Shown here in pieces: positions 52,951 to 61,511 of a stretch of 64,000 bases of DNA. The translations under genes were made by a program, and so were the position numbers. This DNA is from Sphingobacterium sp. (GTDB lineage Bacteria; Bacteroidota; Bacteroidia; Sphingobacteriales; Sphingobacteriaceae): contig JAITTY010000011.1 of the NCBI GenBank assembly GCA_031286695.1, forward strand, positions 434,001 through 498,000, written 5' to 3'. The notes beneath the pieces were generated by a model that was given only the letters and a program-made list of their open reading frames with translations, made no database searches and was not told the DNA's origin. The first letter of the stretch is position 1. The number at the start of each line of letters is the position of its first letter.

Positions 52951-54639
52951 ATGAATAAATCGTATGTCATTGGCGTGGACTATGGAAGTGATTCAGTCCG
53001 TTCGGTATTGGTCGATGCTAACAATGGCGAGGAAATAGCTTCTTCAGTATTTTATTATCCGCGTTGGAAAAGAGGTGAGTATTGTGATGCCGCTTCCAGT
53101 CAGTTCAGGCAACACCCTTTGGATTACATCGAGGGATTGGAGGCGACAATAAAGGATTGTTTGCTTAAATCGGGGTTGAATAATATCGGAGCTGCTGTAA
53201 AAGCAATTTCCGTTGATACAACGGGATCGACTCCAGTTGCCGTCAATGCGCAAGGAGTTCCCTTGGCTCTGCTTGACGAGTTTAAAGATAATCCCAATGC
53301 GATGTTTGTCTTATGGAAAGATCATACTGCTGTTCAAGAGGCTAAAGAGATTAATCTTCATAATCAAAATAGTGCAGTAGATTATCTGAAGTATGTGGGT
53401 GGTGTCTATTCTTCAGAGTGGTTCTGGGCCAAATTGCTTCATGTTTTTAGAGTAGATGAGCAGGTAAGGGATGCAACATTCAGTTGGGTTGAACACTGCG
53501 ATTATATTCCCTTTTTATTAACAGGTGGTGTAGATGCCTCCGCGATCAAACGTGGCGTATGTGCGTCAGGGCATAAGTCGCTTTGGGCTGAAGAATTCGG
53601 TGGGTTACCTTCGAACGTATTTTTTTCTACCCTTGACCCTTTGCTGGATGGCTTTGTGGATCGCTTGTTTTCTGATACCCATACTTCAGATAAGCCCGCG
53701 GGCCAGCTTTCGGAGGAATGGGCGCAACGGTTGGGCCTTACAACATCGGTGGTTGTTGGGATAGGTGCATTTGACTGTCATATGGGAGCAGTTGGGGGGC
53801 AAATAGAGCCGTATTATCTGAGCAAGGTAATGGGGACTTCTACTTGTGATATGTTGGTGGCCCCTAAAGAAGAGGTGCAGCATACGTTGGTCAAAGGAAT
53901 CTGTGGTCAAGTGGATGGTTCGATCATTCCGGGGATGATCGGTATGGAGGCCGGTCAGTCCGCATTTGGAGACGCTTATGCCTGGTTGAAACAAATTTTA
54001 TTGTGGCCAACGAAAAATCTGGTTCAAGGAGTTGATGGAATCACTGAGACTATGGGAGAACAACTTCTAGCAGCTTTGGAAGAAAAGCTACTGACCAGTT
54101 TAAGTGAACAGGCAGCACTTCTGCCGGTAACAGCAAGTTCAGAGTTAGCCTTGGATTGGCTTAATGGCCGCCGAACTCCGGATGCAGATCAATCTTTGAA
54201 AGGTGCAGTTACGGGTTTGCATCTTGGAACAGATGCTCCCAGAATCTTCCGTGCCATTGTTGAAGCGACATGCTTTGGAGCGAAGGCCATTGTGGATCGA
54301 TTTGTAGAGCAGGGTATTCCTGTTAAAGGTTTGATCGGCTTAGGGGGAGTGGCAAAAAAATCACCTTTTATTATGCAAATGATGGCCAATGTGATGAACA
54401 TGCCTATTCGTATCCATAAGAGTGAACAGACTTGCGCTATTGGTGCAGCCATGTTCGCGGCGACTGCAGCAGGGCTGTATGACCGTGTTGAGGATGCCAT
54501 GGAAGCAATGGGGCAAGGTTTTGAACGAACCTATGTGCCAGAGGATAAATGGGTAGTTCTCTATGCCGAGCGTTATGAACGTTACAAGGCCCTGGGCGCT
54601 TTTGTCGAAGGAAAAGAGTTATTGTCTATTACCGTTTAA
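52951..54639 (+). CDS. araB: Ribulokinase
   Basis: This FGGY-family kinase phosphorylates L-ribulose with ATP. From ATG 52951 the product has 562 residues, as expected. The N-terminal nucleotide-binding strand is IGVDYGSDSVRSVLVD; the C-terminal FGGY half contains GLGGVAKKSPFIMQMMANVMN and QTCAIGAAMFAATAAGLY. It is the first gene of the arabinose operon, 17 bases before araD. Confidence 0.94.
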   Translation: MNKSYVIGVDYGSDSVRSVLVDANNGEEIASSVFYYPRWKRGEYCDAASSQFRQHPLDYIEGLEATIKDCLLKSGLNNIGAAVKAISVDTTGSTPVAVNAQGVPLALLDEFKDNPNAMFVLWKDHTAVQEAKEINLHNQNSAVDYLKYVGGVYSSEWFWAKLLHVFRVDEQVRDATFSWVEHCDYIPFLLTGGVDASAIKRGVCASGHKSLWAEEFGGLPSNVFFSTLDPLLDGFVDRLFSDTHTSDKPAGQLSEEWAQRLGLTTSVVVGIGAFDCHMGAVGGQIEPYYLSKVMGTSTCDMLVAPKEEVQHTLVKGICGQVDGSIIPGMIGMEAGQSAFGDAYAWLKQILLWPTKNLVQGVDGITETMGEQLLAALEEKLLTSLSEQAALLPVTASSELALDWLNGRRTPDADQSLKGAVTGLHLGTDAPRIFRAIVEATCFGAKAIVDRFVEQGIPVKGLIGLGGVAKKSPFIMQMMANVMNMPIRIHKSEQTCAIGAAMFAATAAGLYDRVEDAMEAMGQGFERTYVPEDKWVVLYAERYERYKALGAFVEGKELLSITV

Positions 54640-54656
54640 TCATCGAAATTTTAACC

Positions 54657-55349
54657 ATGTATAATTCAATTAAAGAGGAAGCCTACCATTGCAATATGCA
54701 ATTGCCCCAGCTGGGTCTTGTGCTTTTTACATTTGGAAATGTCAGTGTTGTCGATCGTCAGCATGAAGTTTTTGCCATAAAACCGAGTGGTGTCCCTTAC
54801 GAGGAGCTTTCACCGGAACATATGGTGATTGTTGACTTTGAAGGAAATGTGGTTGAAGGTCATCTTAGACCCTCATCAGACACGAAAACGCATGCCGTAT
54901 TGTATAAACATTGGAAGGAAATCGGAGGGATCACCCACACGCACTCTACTTATGCGACAGCTTGGGCACAGAGTCAACGCGATATTCCGATTTTCGGAAC
55001 TACTCATGCAGATCATCTGACGGTAGATATTCCTTGTGCCCCACCGATGAATGATGAGATGATTGCAGGAAACTATGAATATGAAACGGGCTTCCAGATT
55101 ATCAATCATTTCGCTGAAAATAAGCTGGATCATAAAGAGGTGGAAATGATCTTAGTTGGTAACCACGCGCCGTTTGCTTGGGGTAAAACCGGAATAAAGT
55201 CTGTTTATAACAGTGCAGTATTGGAACAGGTTGCTAAAATGGCCTGGTTGACGGAACAGATCAATCCGAATGCACCTCGATTAAAGCCTGCGCTGATCAA
55301 AAAACATTATGAACGGAAGCATGGGACAAATGCCTATTATGGTCAATAA
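54657..55349 (+). CDS. araD: L-ribulose-5-phosphate 4-epimerase
   Basis: This zinc-dependent class II aldolase-fold enzyme converts L-ribulose 5-phosphate to D-xylulose 5-phosphate. It has 230 residues, the family length. Zinc-site histidines are in THTHSTYATAWAQ (about 94-97) and VGNHAPFAWGK (about 171); GNVSVVDR and KPSGVPYEEL are the phosphate and substrate loops. It lies between araB and araA (41 bases to araA). Confidence 0.95.
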   Translation: MYNSIKEEAYHCNMQLPQLGLVLFTFGNVSVVDRQHEVFAIKPSGVPYEELSPEHMVIVDFEGNVVEGHLRPSSDTKTHAVLYKHWKEIGGITHTHSTYATAWAQSQRDIPIFGTTHADHLTVDIPCAPPMNDEMIAGNYEYETGFQIINHFAENKLDHKEVEMILVGNHAPFAWGKTGIKSVYNSAVLEQVAKMAWLTEQINPNAPRLKPALIKKHYERKHGTNAYYGQ

Positions 55350-55390
55350 TTCTGAACAATAAAAAACTATAGCAAAAACTACAATTTAAA

Positions 55391-56893
55391 ATGAATATCA
55401 ATTTAAAAGAACTTGAGGTCTGGTTTGTGGTGGGAAGCCAAGACTTATATGGAGAAGAAACCTTGCACCAAGTTGCCTTACACGCTGAGGAAATAGCCAA
55501 TTATTTACATGGGCAAGCGGCGATTCCTGTGGCCGTAAAATATAAACCGATCGTCAAAAATACGGACGAGATTTATGCAACATTGGCAGCCGCCAATAGT
55601 GAAAAAAACTGTATTGGGGTCATTACCTGGATGCATACATTTTCACCTGCAAAGATGTGGATCAGGGGATTAAAAGCCTTGCAAAAGCCATTATTGCACC
55701 TGCATACGCAGTATAACCAGGATATCCCATGGAATAGCATCGATATGGATTTTATGAATCTCAATCAAAGTGCGCATGGGGATCGTGAATTTGGACATAT
55801 CGTTAGCCGCTTAAAAATAGGTCGTAAAGTCGTTACCGGGCATTGGCAAGATGCGGAAGTATTGGAACGGATCAATGTTTGGTCGCGTGCAGCCGCAGGC
55901 TGGCATGACTGGCAGGGAGCTAAGTTCGCACGGTTCGGCGATAATATGCGTTATGTGGCTGTTACAGATGGTGATAAAGTGGAGGCAGAGTCGCAATTTG
56001 GTTTCGCTGTAAATACCTATGCCATTGGTGATTTGGTGGAGGTAATCAACGCAAGTACTGAAGCGGAAATCGAGATTTTATTAGCGGAGTACGAAGCGAC
56101 TTATGAGCTAGCTGAAAATGTGAAAGCCGGCGGTGAATATCGTGCTAACCTCATCGAAGCAGCTAAAATTGAAATTGGTCTGCGGAAGTTTTTGGAACAA
56201 GGCAACTTTAAAGGTTTTACAGATACTTTTGAGGATCTGCATGGCATGGTACAACTTCCTGGTTTGGCAGTACAACGTTTAATGGCTGAAGGTTATGGTT
56301 TTGCCGGTGAAGGGGATTGGAAGACCCCGGCTTTGGTGCGCGCTTGCAAAGTAATGGGGGGCGGATTAGCGGGAACGACAGCATTTATGGAAGACTACAC
56401 CTACCATTTTGATCCGCAGAACCCTATGGTACTTGGCTCACACATGTTGGAAGTGGACCCCGCTTTAGCAAATGGAAAACCACGCATAGAAGTACATCCG
56501 CTAGGAATTGGCGGCAAGGCAGATCCAGCCCGTTTGGTTTTCAATGGCCAGAGCGGAGATGCATTGAATGCCTCTTTGGTTGACATGGGGACGCGTTTTC
56601 GTTTGATCGTGAATAAAGTGCAAGGTATCGCTGTCGAAGAGGAATTACCCAAGCTTCCTGTTGCGCGCGTATTATGGAAACCGCTACCAGATATGAAAAC
56701 AGGTTGCAGTGCCTGGATTGTGGCAGGAGGGGCACACCATACCGCCTACAGCTTGAGCTTAACACCAGAATATCTGGAAGATTTTGCACGAATTGCCGGA
56801 CTGGAATATGTTTTGATCGACGAAGATACTACGGTTGCGAAACTCGAAGATCAATTGAAATGGAATGAACTTTATTATTTACTCAGTAAATAA
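55391..56893 (+). CDS. araA: L-arabinose isomerase
   Basis: Converts L-arabinose to L-ribulose in the cytoplasm, with Mn2+. It has 500 residues. It starts ELEVWFVVGSQDLYGEETL. Metal and catalytic segments are GEGDWKTPAL (Glu, about 305), FMEDYTYHF (Glu, about 332), GSHMLEVDP (His, about 349) and the C-terminal GGAHHTAYS (His, about 449), matching the E. coli enzyme. araB, araD and araA form one unit. A hairpin follows the gene. Confidence 0.96.
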   Translation: MNINLKELEVWFVVGSQDLYGEETLHQVALHAEEIANYLHGQAAIPVAVKYKPIVKNTDEIYATLAAANSEKNCIGVITWMHTFSPAKMWIRGLKALQKPLLHLHTQYNQDIPWNSIDMDFMNLNQSAHGDREFGHIVSRLKIGRKVVTGHWQDAEVLERINVWSRAAAGWHDWQGAKFARFGDNMRYVAVTDGDKVEAESQFGFAVNTYAIGDLVEVINASTEAEIEILLAEYEATYELAENVKAGGEYRANLIEAAKIEIGLRKFLEQGNFKGFTDTFEDLHGMVQLPGLAVQRLMAEGYGFAGEGDWKTPALVRACKVMGGGLAGTTAFMEDYTYHFDPQNPMVLGSHMLEVDPALANGKPRIEVHPLGIGGKADPARLVFNGQSGDALNASLVDMGTRFRLIVNKVQGIAVEEELPKLPVARVLWKPLPDMKTGCSAWIVAGGAHHTAYSLSLTPEYLEDFARIAGLEYVLIDEDTTVAKLEDQLKWNELYYLLSK

Positions 56894-56899
56894 TAACCT

Positions 56900-56936
56900 A
56901 AGCCATTTATACCTGCTCTTCGGGTTTAAATGGCTT
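56900..56936 (+). other. Stem-loop between araA and the symporter gene
   Basis: AAGCCATTTA pairs with TAAATGGCTT (56900-56909 with 56927-56936), with an inner ACC/GGT extension across one mismatch. No T-run follows. It lies 6 bases after the araA stop and may stabilise the upstream mRNA or reduce readthrough. Confidence 0.65.
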
Positions 56937-56961
56937 ATTGATAATAACCAATTTGGGAAAT

Positions 56962-58662
56962 ATGGAAAAATTTGCAACGGTAGATTACATCATCTTCGTA
57001 ATTTACTTCTTTATTGTAGCCGGCTATGGCTACTGGATTTATCGTAAAAAAACGAATAGTTTAAGCAGCAGCAAAGACTACTTTTTGGCAGAAGGATCAT
57101 TGACCTGGTGGGCCATTGGCTCTTCGTTGATCGCATCGAATATTTCTGCCGAACAGTTTATTGGGATGAGCGGTAATGGTTTTGAGGTCGGTATTGCTGT
57201 AGCCGCTTACGAACTCATTGCTGCGGTAGCGTTGATTATTGTTGCGGTTTGGTTTATTCCGGTCTATCTGAAAAACAAGATTTTCACGATGCCTCAGTTT
57301 TTGAATAACCGGTACAATGAAACGACGAGTCTCATCATGGCAATTTTCTGGTTGTTTTTATATGTTTTTGTCAACCTGACATCGATTTTATATCTAGGGG
57401 CAATCGCCATTTCGAGTATGGCTGGTGGCGGAGATAGCTTTCATACCATAACAGTTGCTTTAGCCGTTTTTGCCGTCATCATTACCTTAGGCGGAATGCG
57501 TGTCATTGGTTTTACAGATGTTATTCAGGTTGTTGTATTAATTATCGGCGGTATAGCGACGACCTATGTGGCATTGACTTTAGTCAGCGAACACTTCGGT
57601 TTGGGACAGGATGCTTTGGCTGGATTCAATAAGCTGATGGAAGATTCTCCAGAGCATTTTAACCTATTTGTCGATAAACCAGGACCGGGTGCCAGTCAGG
57701 AAGATATCAATAAGTATCTTATGCTGCCTGGAATAGGGATGTATCTTGCCGGAATCTGGATTGTCAATTTAAATTATTGGGGTTGTAATCAATACATCAC
57801 ACAACGCGCTTTGGGAGCTGATTTAAAGACCGCACGCACAGGGATTCTGTTTGCGGGATTTCTAAAATTATTTATGCCGATAATCGTCATGCTTCCGGGG
57901 ATAGCCGCTTATGTGCTTTATAAAAATGGGGCGCTGCAACACGAAATGGCTCCTGGAGGGGTGTTTCATGCCGATAATGCATATTCGGCGATATTGGGTT
58001 ATCTGCCAAATGGTATGAAAGGGCTTGCTTTGGCGGCACTTACAGCTGCAATTGTGGCCGGATTGGCCGGAAAAGCAAATAGTATCGCAACGATTTTTAC
58101 ATTGGATATCTTTAAAAAATACATCAACAAAGATGCGAGCGAAGCAAAAATGGTCTGGGTTGGAAAGATAACAATTGTGATCTCTATTCTACTTTCTGTT
58201 TTATTTACCTGGAATGATGCCTTAGGAATTGGTGGGGCTGGTGGCTTTACCTTTATTCAAAAATATACAGGCTTTATCAGTCCGGGTGTTTTTGCGATGT
58301 TTTTGCTAGGTATGTTTTGGAAAAGGACGACGGGCGCAGCCGCCATTACAGGCCTTGTCACGGGATTTGTGTTGTCTGTATTTTTTAACGAGTTTGCGAC
58401 AAAAGTCTTCGGACCAGAAACATGGATCTATACGGCGTATCTTAACAAAGCGGGTGTTTATGAGATTCCATTTCAGATATGTATGGGATTAGCATTTGTA
58501 TTTACGATGATCGCTATGATCGGCGTCAGTTTATTCGGACCGAAAGTCAACCCAAAAGCATTTGTCTTGGATCGATCGATGTTTAAAGTGGAACCATCCG
58601 TATTGGCATTAATTGTTGTGACTTTATTGTTGGTGACCGCTATCTATGTACGTTTTTGGTAG
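56962..58662 (+). CDS. Sodium/sugar symporter (SGLT-like, SSS family)
   Basis: Inner-membrane sodium-coupled sugar importer, 566 residues from ATG 56962 (a TTG at 56938 is less likely). It has about 14 hydrophobic segments and shows the vSGLT-like blocks FLAEGSLTWWAIGSSLIASNISAEQFIGMSGNGF near 42-75, MPQFLNNRYNE, the NLNYWGCNQYITQRALGA block near 270-287, and AALTAAIVAGLAGKANSIATIFTLDIFKKY near 365-395. Position in the ara operon suggests L-arabinose uptake; galactose or xylose transport is also possible for this subfamily. Confidence 0.92.
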   Translation: MEKFATVDYIIFVIYFFIVAGYGYWIYRKKTNSLSSSKDYFLAEGSLTWWAIGSSLIASNISAEQFIGMSGNGFEVGIAVAAYELIAAVALIIVAVWFIPVYLKNKIFTMPQFLNNRYNETTSLIMAIFWLFLYVFVNLTSILYLGAIAISSMAGGGDSFHTITVALAVFAVIITLGGMRVIGFTDVIQVVVLIIGGIATTYVALTLVSEHFGLGQDALAGFNKLMEDSPEHFNLFVDKPGPGASQEDINKYLMLPGIGMYLAGIWIVNLNYWGCNQYITQRALGADLKTARTGILFAGFLKLFMPIIVMLPGIAAYVLYKNGALQHEMAPGGVFHADNAYSAILGYLPNGMKGLALAALTAAIVAGLAGKANSIATIFTLDIFKKYINKDASEAKMVWVGKITIVISILLSVLFTWNDALGIGGAGGFTFIQKYTGFISPGVFAMFLLGMFWKRTTGAAAITGLVTGFVLSVFFNEFATKVFGPETWIYTAYLNKAGVYEIPFQICMGLAFVFTMIAMIGVSLFGPKVNPKAFVLDRSMFKVEPSVLALIVVTLLLVTAIYVRFW

Positions 58663-58700
58663 AAATGTTGCCATTTGAATAATTAAAAGATTATGAACCA

Positions 58701-58740
58701 TTCCTAATGAAAATTAGGAAGCCTCCATCAGACCGATGGA
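58701..58740 (+). other. Two tandem hairpins between symporter and epimerase
   Basis: TTCCTAAT GAAA ATTAGGAA (58701-58720) has an 8-bp stem with a GNRA tetraloop. It is followed by CCATC agacc GATGG (58725-58739). Neither has a T-run. They may mark an mRNA processing or stability boundary. Confidence 0.65.
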
Positions 58741-58757
58741 ACAAAACTTAATTGCAG

Positions 58758-59906
58758 ATGAATAAGAAAATTATTATTGGTTTGTTGACTTGTGCTTCAT
58801 TAGCCTATGGCTGCCAGTCTTCATCAACTCAAAATAAACAGGCAGCGAGTTTAGCTGATTCTACTTCCGGCCAAGCTTTCAATAGCCAGATTGATGGTAA
58901 AGAAGTTCAACTATTCCAGTTGAAGAATAACAAACTCGCTATTACATTGACAAATTATGGCGCACGCCTGGTGAGTTTAACAGTTCCAGATAAGGACGGT
59001 AAAGCGACTGATGTGATTTTGGGATATGATTCGGCCAAAGAATACAAGGATAACTATAATAATTTTTACGGCGCAATTGTAGGGCGTTATGGGAATCGAA
59101 TTGGGAAAGCATCATTTAAATTGAATGGTGAAGTGTATGCGCTGGAAAAGAATGATGGTGCGAATTCACTTCATGGTGGCACTAACGGGGTGTATAATAA
59201 AGTGTGGGATGTGGTTAGTAGTACGGCGACTTCAATCACTTTGGCCTATACCTCACCTGATAAAGAAGCGGGTTATCCGGGAACGGTCAAGATGGAGGTT
59301 ACATACACGTTGGAAGATAATGGTAGTTTGGCTATTGATTATCAAGCAACAACGGATAAAGAGACGGTGTTAAATCTGACCAATCATGCTTATTTTAATC
59401 TCAATGGGGCCGGAGATTCTTCTATTTTGGATCATGAACTTCAAATTGATGCAAAAGCAATTACCGAAGTGGACAATACCTTGATACCAACAGGAAAGAG
59501 CTTGCATGTAGCGGGTACAGCATTCGATTTTACAAAGCCAACACTTGTTGGAGCCCGTATAGAAGATGAAAATGCGCAATTGAAGATCGGAAAGGGTTAT
59601 GACCATAATTTTGAACTTAACAAGAAGGATGGCTTTCAAAAAGTAGCATGGGTGTATGCTGCAAAGACGGGTATCCAAATGGAGGTATTTACAACGGAGC
59701 CCGGGCTGCAATTTTACAGTGGCAATTTTATGAAGGATTCGGACCCTAAAGGGAAAGAGGGAAAAGTTTATCCTTTCCGTTCTGCCTTCTGTTTGGAAAC
59801 GCAACATTTCCCTGATGCGCCAAATCATCCCAATTTTGCATCAACGGTATTAAAACCTGGCGAAAAATATAGCTCAAAAACTACCTACCAATTTAGTGTG
59901 AAATAA
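58758..59906 (+). CDS. galM: Aldose 1-epimerase (galactose mutarotase family), lipoprotein
   Basis: Interconverts alpha and beta sugar anomers. The 382-residue product from ATG 58758 carries a lipoprotein signal ending SLAYGC (Cys about 19) and a Ser/Gln-rich linker, so it acts in the periplasm. The mutarotase body shows NNFYGAIVGRYGNRIGKASF, the catalytic His in NLTNHAYFNLNG, and the catalytic Glu in FCLETQHFPDAPNHPNF. It probably speeds use of arabinose released by the arabinofuranosidases before uptake. Confidence 0.92.
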   Translation: MNKKIIIGLLTCASLAYGCQSSSTQNKQAASLADSTSGQAFNSQIDGKEVQLFQLKNNKLAITLTNYGARLVSLTVPDKDGKATDVILGYDSAKEYKDNYNNFYGAIVGRYGNRIGKASFKLNGEVYALEKNDGANSLHGGTNGVYNKVWDVVSSTATSITLAYTSPDKEAGYPGTVKMEVTYTLEDNGSLAIDYQATTDKETVLNLTNHAYFNLNGAGDSSILDHELQIDAKAITEVDNTLIPTGKSLHVAGTAFDFTKPTLVGARIEDENAQLKIGKGYDHNFELNKKDGFQKVAWVYAAKTGIQMEVFTTEPGLQFYSGNFMKDSDPKGKEGKVYPFRSAFCLETQHFPDAPNHPNFASTVLKPGEKYSSKTTYQFSVK

Positions 59907-59916
59907 TAAAGTCGAT

Positions 59917-61461
59917 ATGATGAAGCTAAGATTAAAATTAGGCGTTGTTTTTACGCTGGCCACTGGATTACTGTATGGACAGAGTCGTGTAAGATTGGAA
60001 ACAGCACAGCAGGAGCAGACTATAAGTCGACATATCTATGGGCATTTTGCCGAACATTTGGGACGTTGTATATATGATGGATTTTATGTCGGGGAGAAAA
60101 ATGACTCGATTCCGCATGCTGACGGTGTCCGGAAAGATGTTATCGAAGCCCTTAAGAATTTGAACATCCCCAATTTGCGTTGGCCGGGTGGATGTTTTGC
60201 CGATACGTATCATTGGAAGGATGGGGTTGGGCCCAAAACCCAGCGCCCTGCTATCGTAAACAACTGGTGGGGAGGTGTGACAGAAGATAATTCCTTTGGT
60301 ACACATGATTTTCTCAATATGTGTGAATTACTGGGTGCAGAACCTTATCTGGCCGGTAATGTGGGGAGCGGTGAGGTGCAGGAACTTGCCGATTGGGTTC
60401 AATATGTGAATTTTAAAGGCGAGAGCCCTATGTCGGACTGGAGACGTAAAAATGGTCGGCAAGAGCCTTGGAAAGTGAAATTCTGGGGCGTAGGAAATGA
60501 AGCCTGGGGCTGTGGCGGAAACATGACCGCCGATTACTATACAGACATCTATCGTAAATACGCCACGTTTATGTCGGATTGGACCAATGGAAGTGGCTTA
60601 TATCGAATCGCTTCTGGAGCCAATAGTGCGGATTACAATTGGACGGAGACATTGATGAAGAAAATTCCGGCTGGTTTGATGAAAGGTATGGGACTTCACC
60701 ACTATGCCGTGATCAACTGGAATAAAAAGGGCTCTGCAACGGCCTATTCGGAAGAGGAGTATTTCAAAACCATGAAATCAGCTTGGTTTATGAATGAGCT
60801 GGTGGAAAAGAATATTGCAATTATGGACAAATACGATCCCAAAGGGCTTGTGGATCTGATTGTAGATGAATGGGGAGGTTGGTATGAGGTAGAGCCTGGT
60901 ACGAATCCGGGTTTTCTTTATCAACAAAATACCATGCGTGATGCCATGATTGCTGGAATGACACTGAATATTTTTAATAACCATGCCCGTCGCGTGAAGA
61001 TGGCCAATCTAGCACAAGCTGTCAATGTATTGCAGGCTGTTATTTTGACTAAGGGTAAGAGTATGATTTTAACGCCAACCTATCATGTGATGGAAATGTA
61101 TAAGGTGCATCAGGATGCGAAATTAATTCCGATCTCTCTTCAATCAACTGATTTGGAGTTTAAAAATGAGAAAATTCCTGCAGTGTCTGTTTCTGCCTCA
61201 CAGGATAAACAAGGGCGTACACATATCTCCTTGGTGAATATTGATCCAAAAAAGAAAAATAAGATACAGGTAGATTTAGGTGCAGTGAAGGTTGGAAAAG
61301 TAACAGGTAGAATACTCACTGCTGCGCATCTACGTGATTACAATTCGTTTGAGAAACCCGCAACAATTACACCGGTTGTGTACAATAATGCAAAGCTTGT
61401 GCATGGTACAATTGAAGTCGAAATTCCAGCATTTTCTGTTATTGTATTGGAATTAACATAA
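59917..61461 (+). CDS. Alpha-L-arabinofuranosidase, glycoside hydrolase family 51 (single-domain)
   Basis: Removes terminal alpha-L-arabinofuranose from arabinan or arabinoxylan. The 514-residue product has a signal peptide (about 1-21, ending LLYGQ), then a (beta/alpha)8 barrel: YGHFAEHLGRCIYDGFYVG, LRWPGGCFADTYHWKDGVGP, acid/base Glu195 in VGNEAWGCGG and nucleophile Glu318 in VDEWGGWYE. A C-terminal beta domain follows (about 380-514). It starts 10 bases after the epimerase stop. The signal peptide makes it periplasmic, unlike many intracellular GH51 enzymes. Confidence 0.94.
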   Translation: MMKLRLKLGVVFTLATGLLYGQSRVRLETAQQEQTISRHIYGHFAEHLGRCIYDGFYVGEKNDSIPHADGVRKDVIEALKNLNIPNLRWPGGCFADTYHWKDGVGPKTQRPAIVNNWWGGVTEDNSFGTHDFLNMCELLGAEPYLAGNVGSGEVQELADWVQYVNFKGESPMSDWRRKNGRQEPWKVKFWGVGNEAWGCGGNMTADYYTDIYRKYATFMSDWTNGSGLYRIASGANSADYNWTETLMKKIPAGLMKGMGLHHYAVINWNKKGSATAYSEEEYFKTMKSAWFMNELVEKNIAIMDKYDPKGLVDLIVDEWGGWYEVEPGTNPGFLYQQNTMRDAMIAGMTLNIFNNHARRVKMANLAQAVNVLQAVILTKGKSMILTPTYHVMEMYKVHQDAKLIPISLQSTDLEFKNEKIPAVSVSASQDKQGRTHISLVNIDPKKKNKIQVDLGAVKVGKVTGRILTAAHLRDYNSFEKPATITPVVYNNAKLVHGTIEVEIPAFSVIVLELT

Positions 61462-61511
61462 GAAAGTGTGGATACCTATATAATTCAAAATTAATGAACA
61501 AATAATTACAG

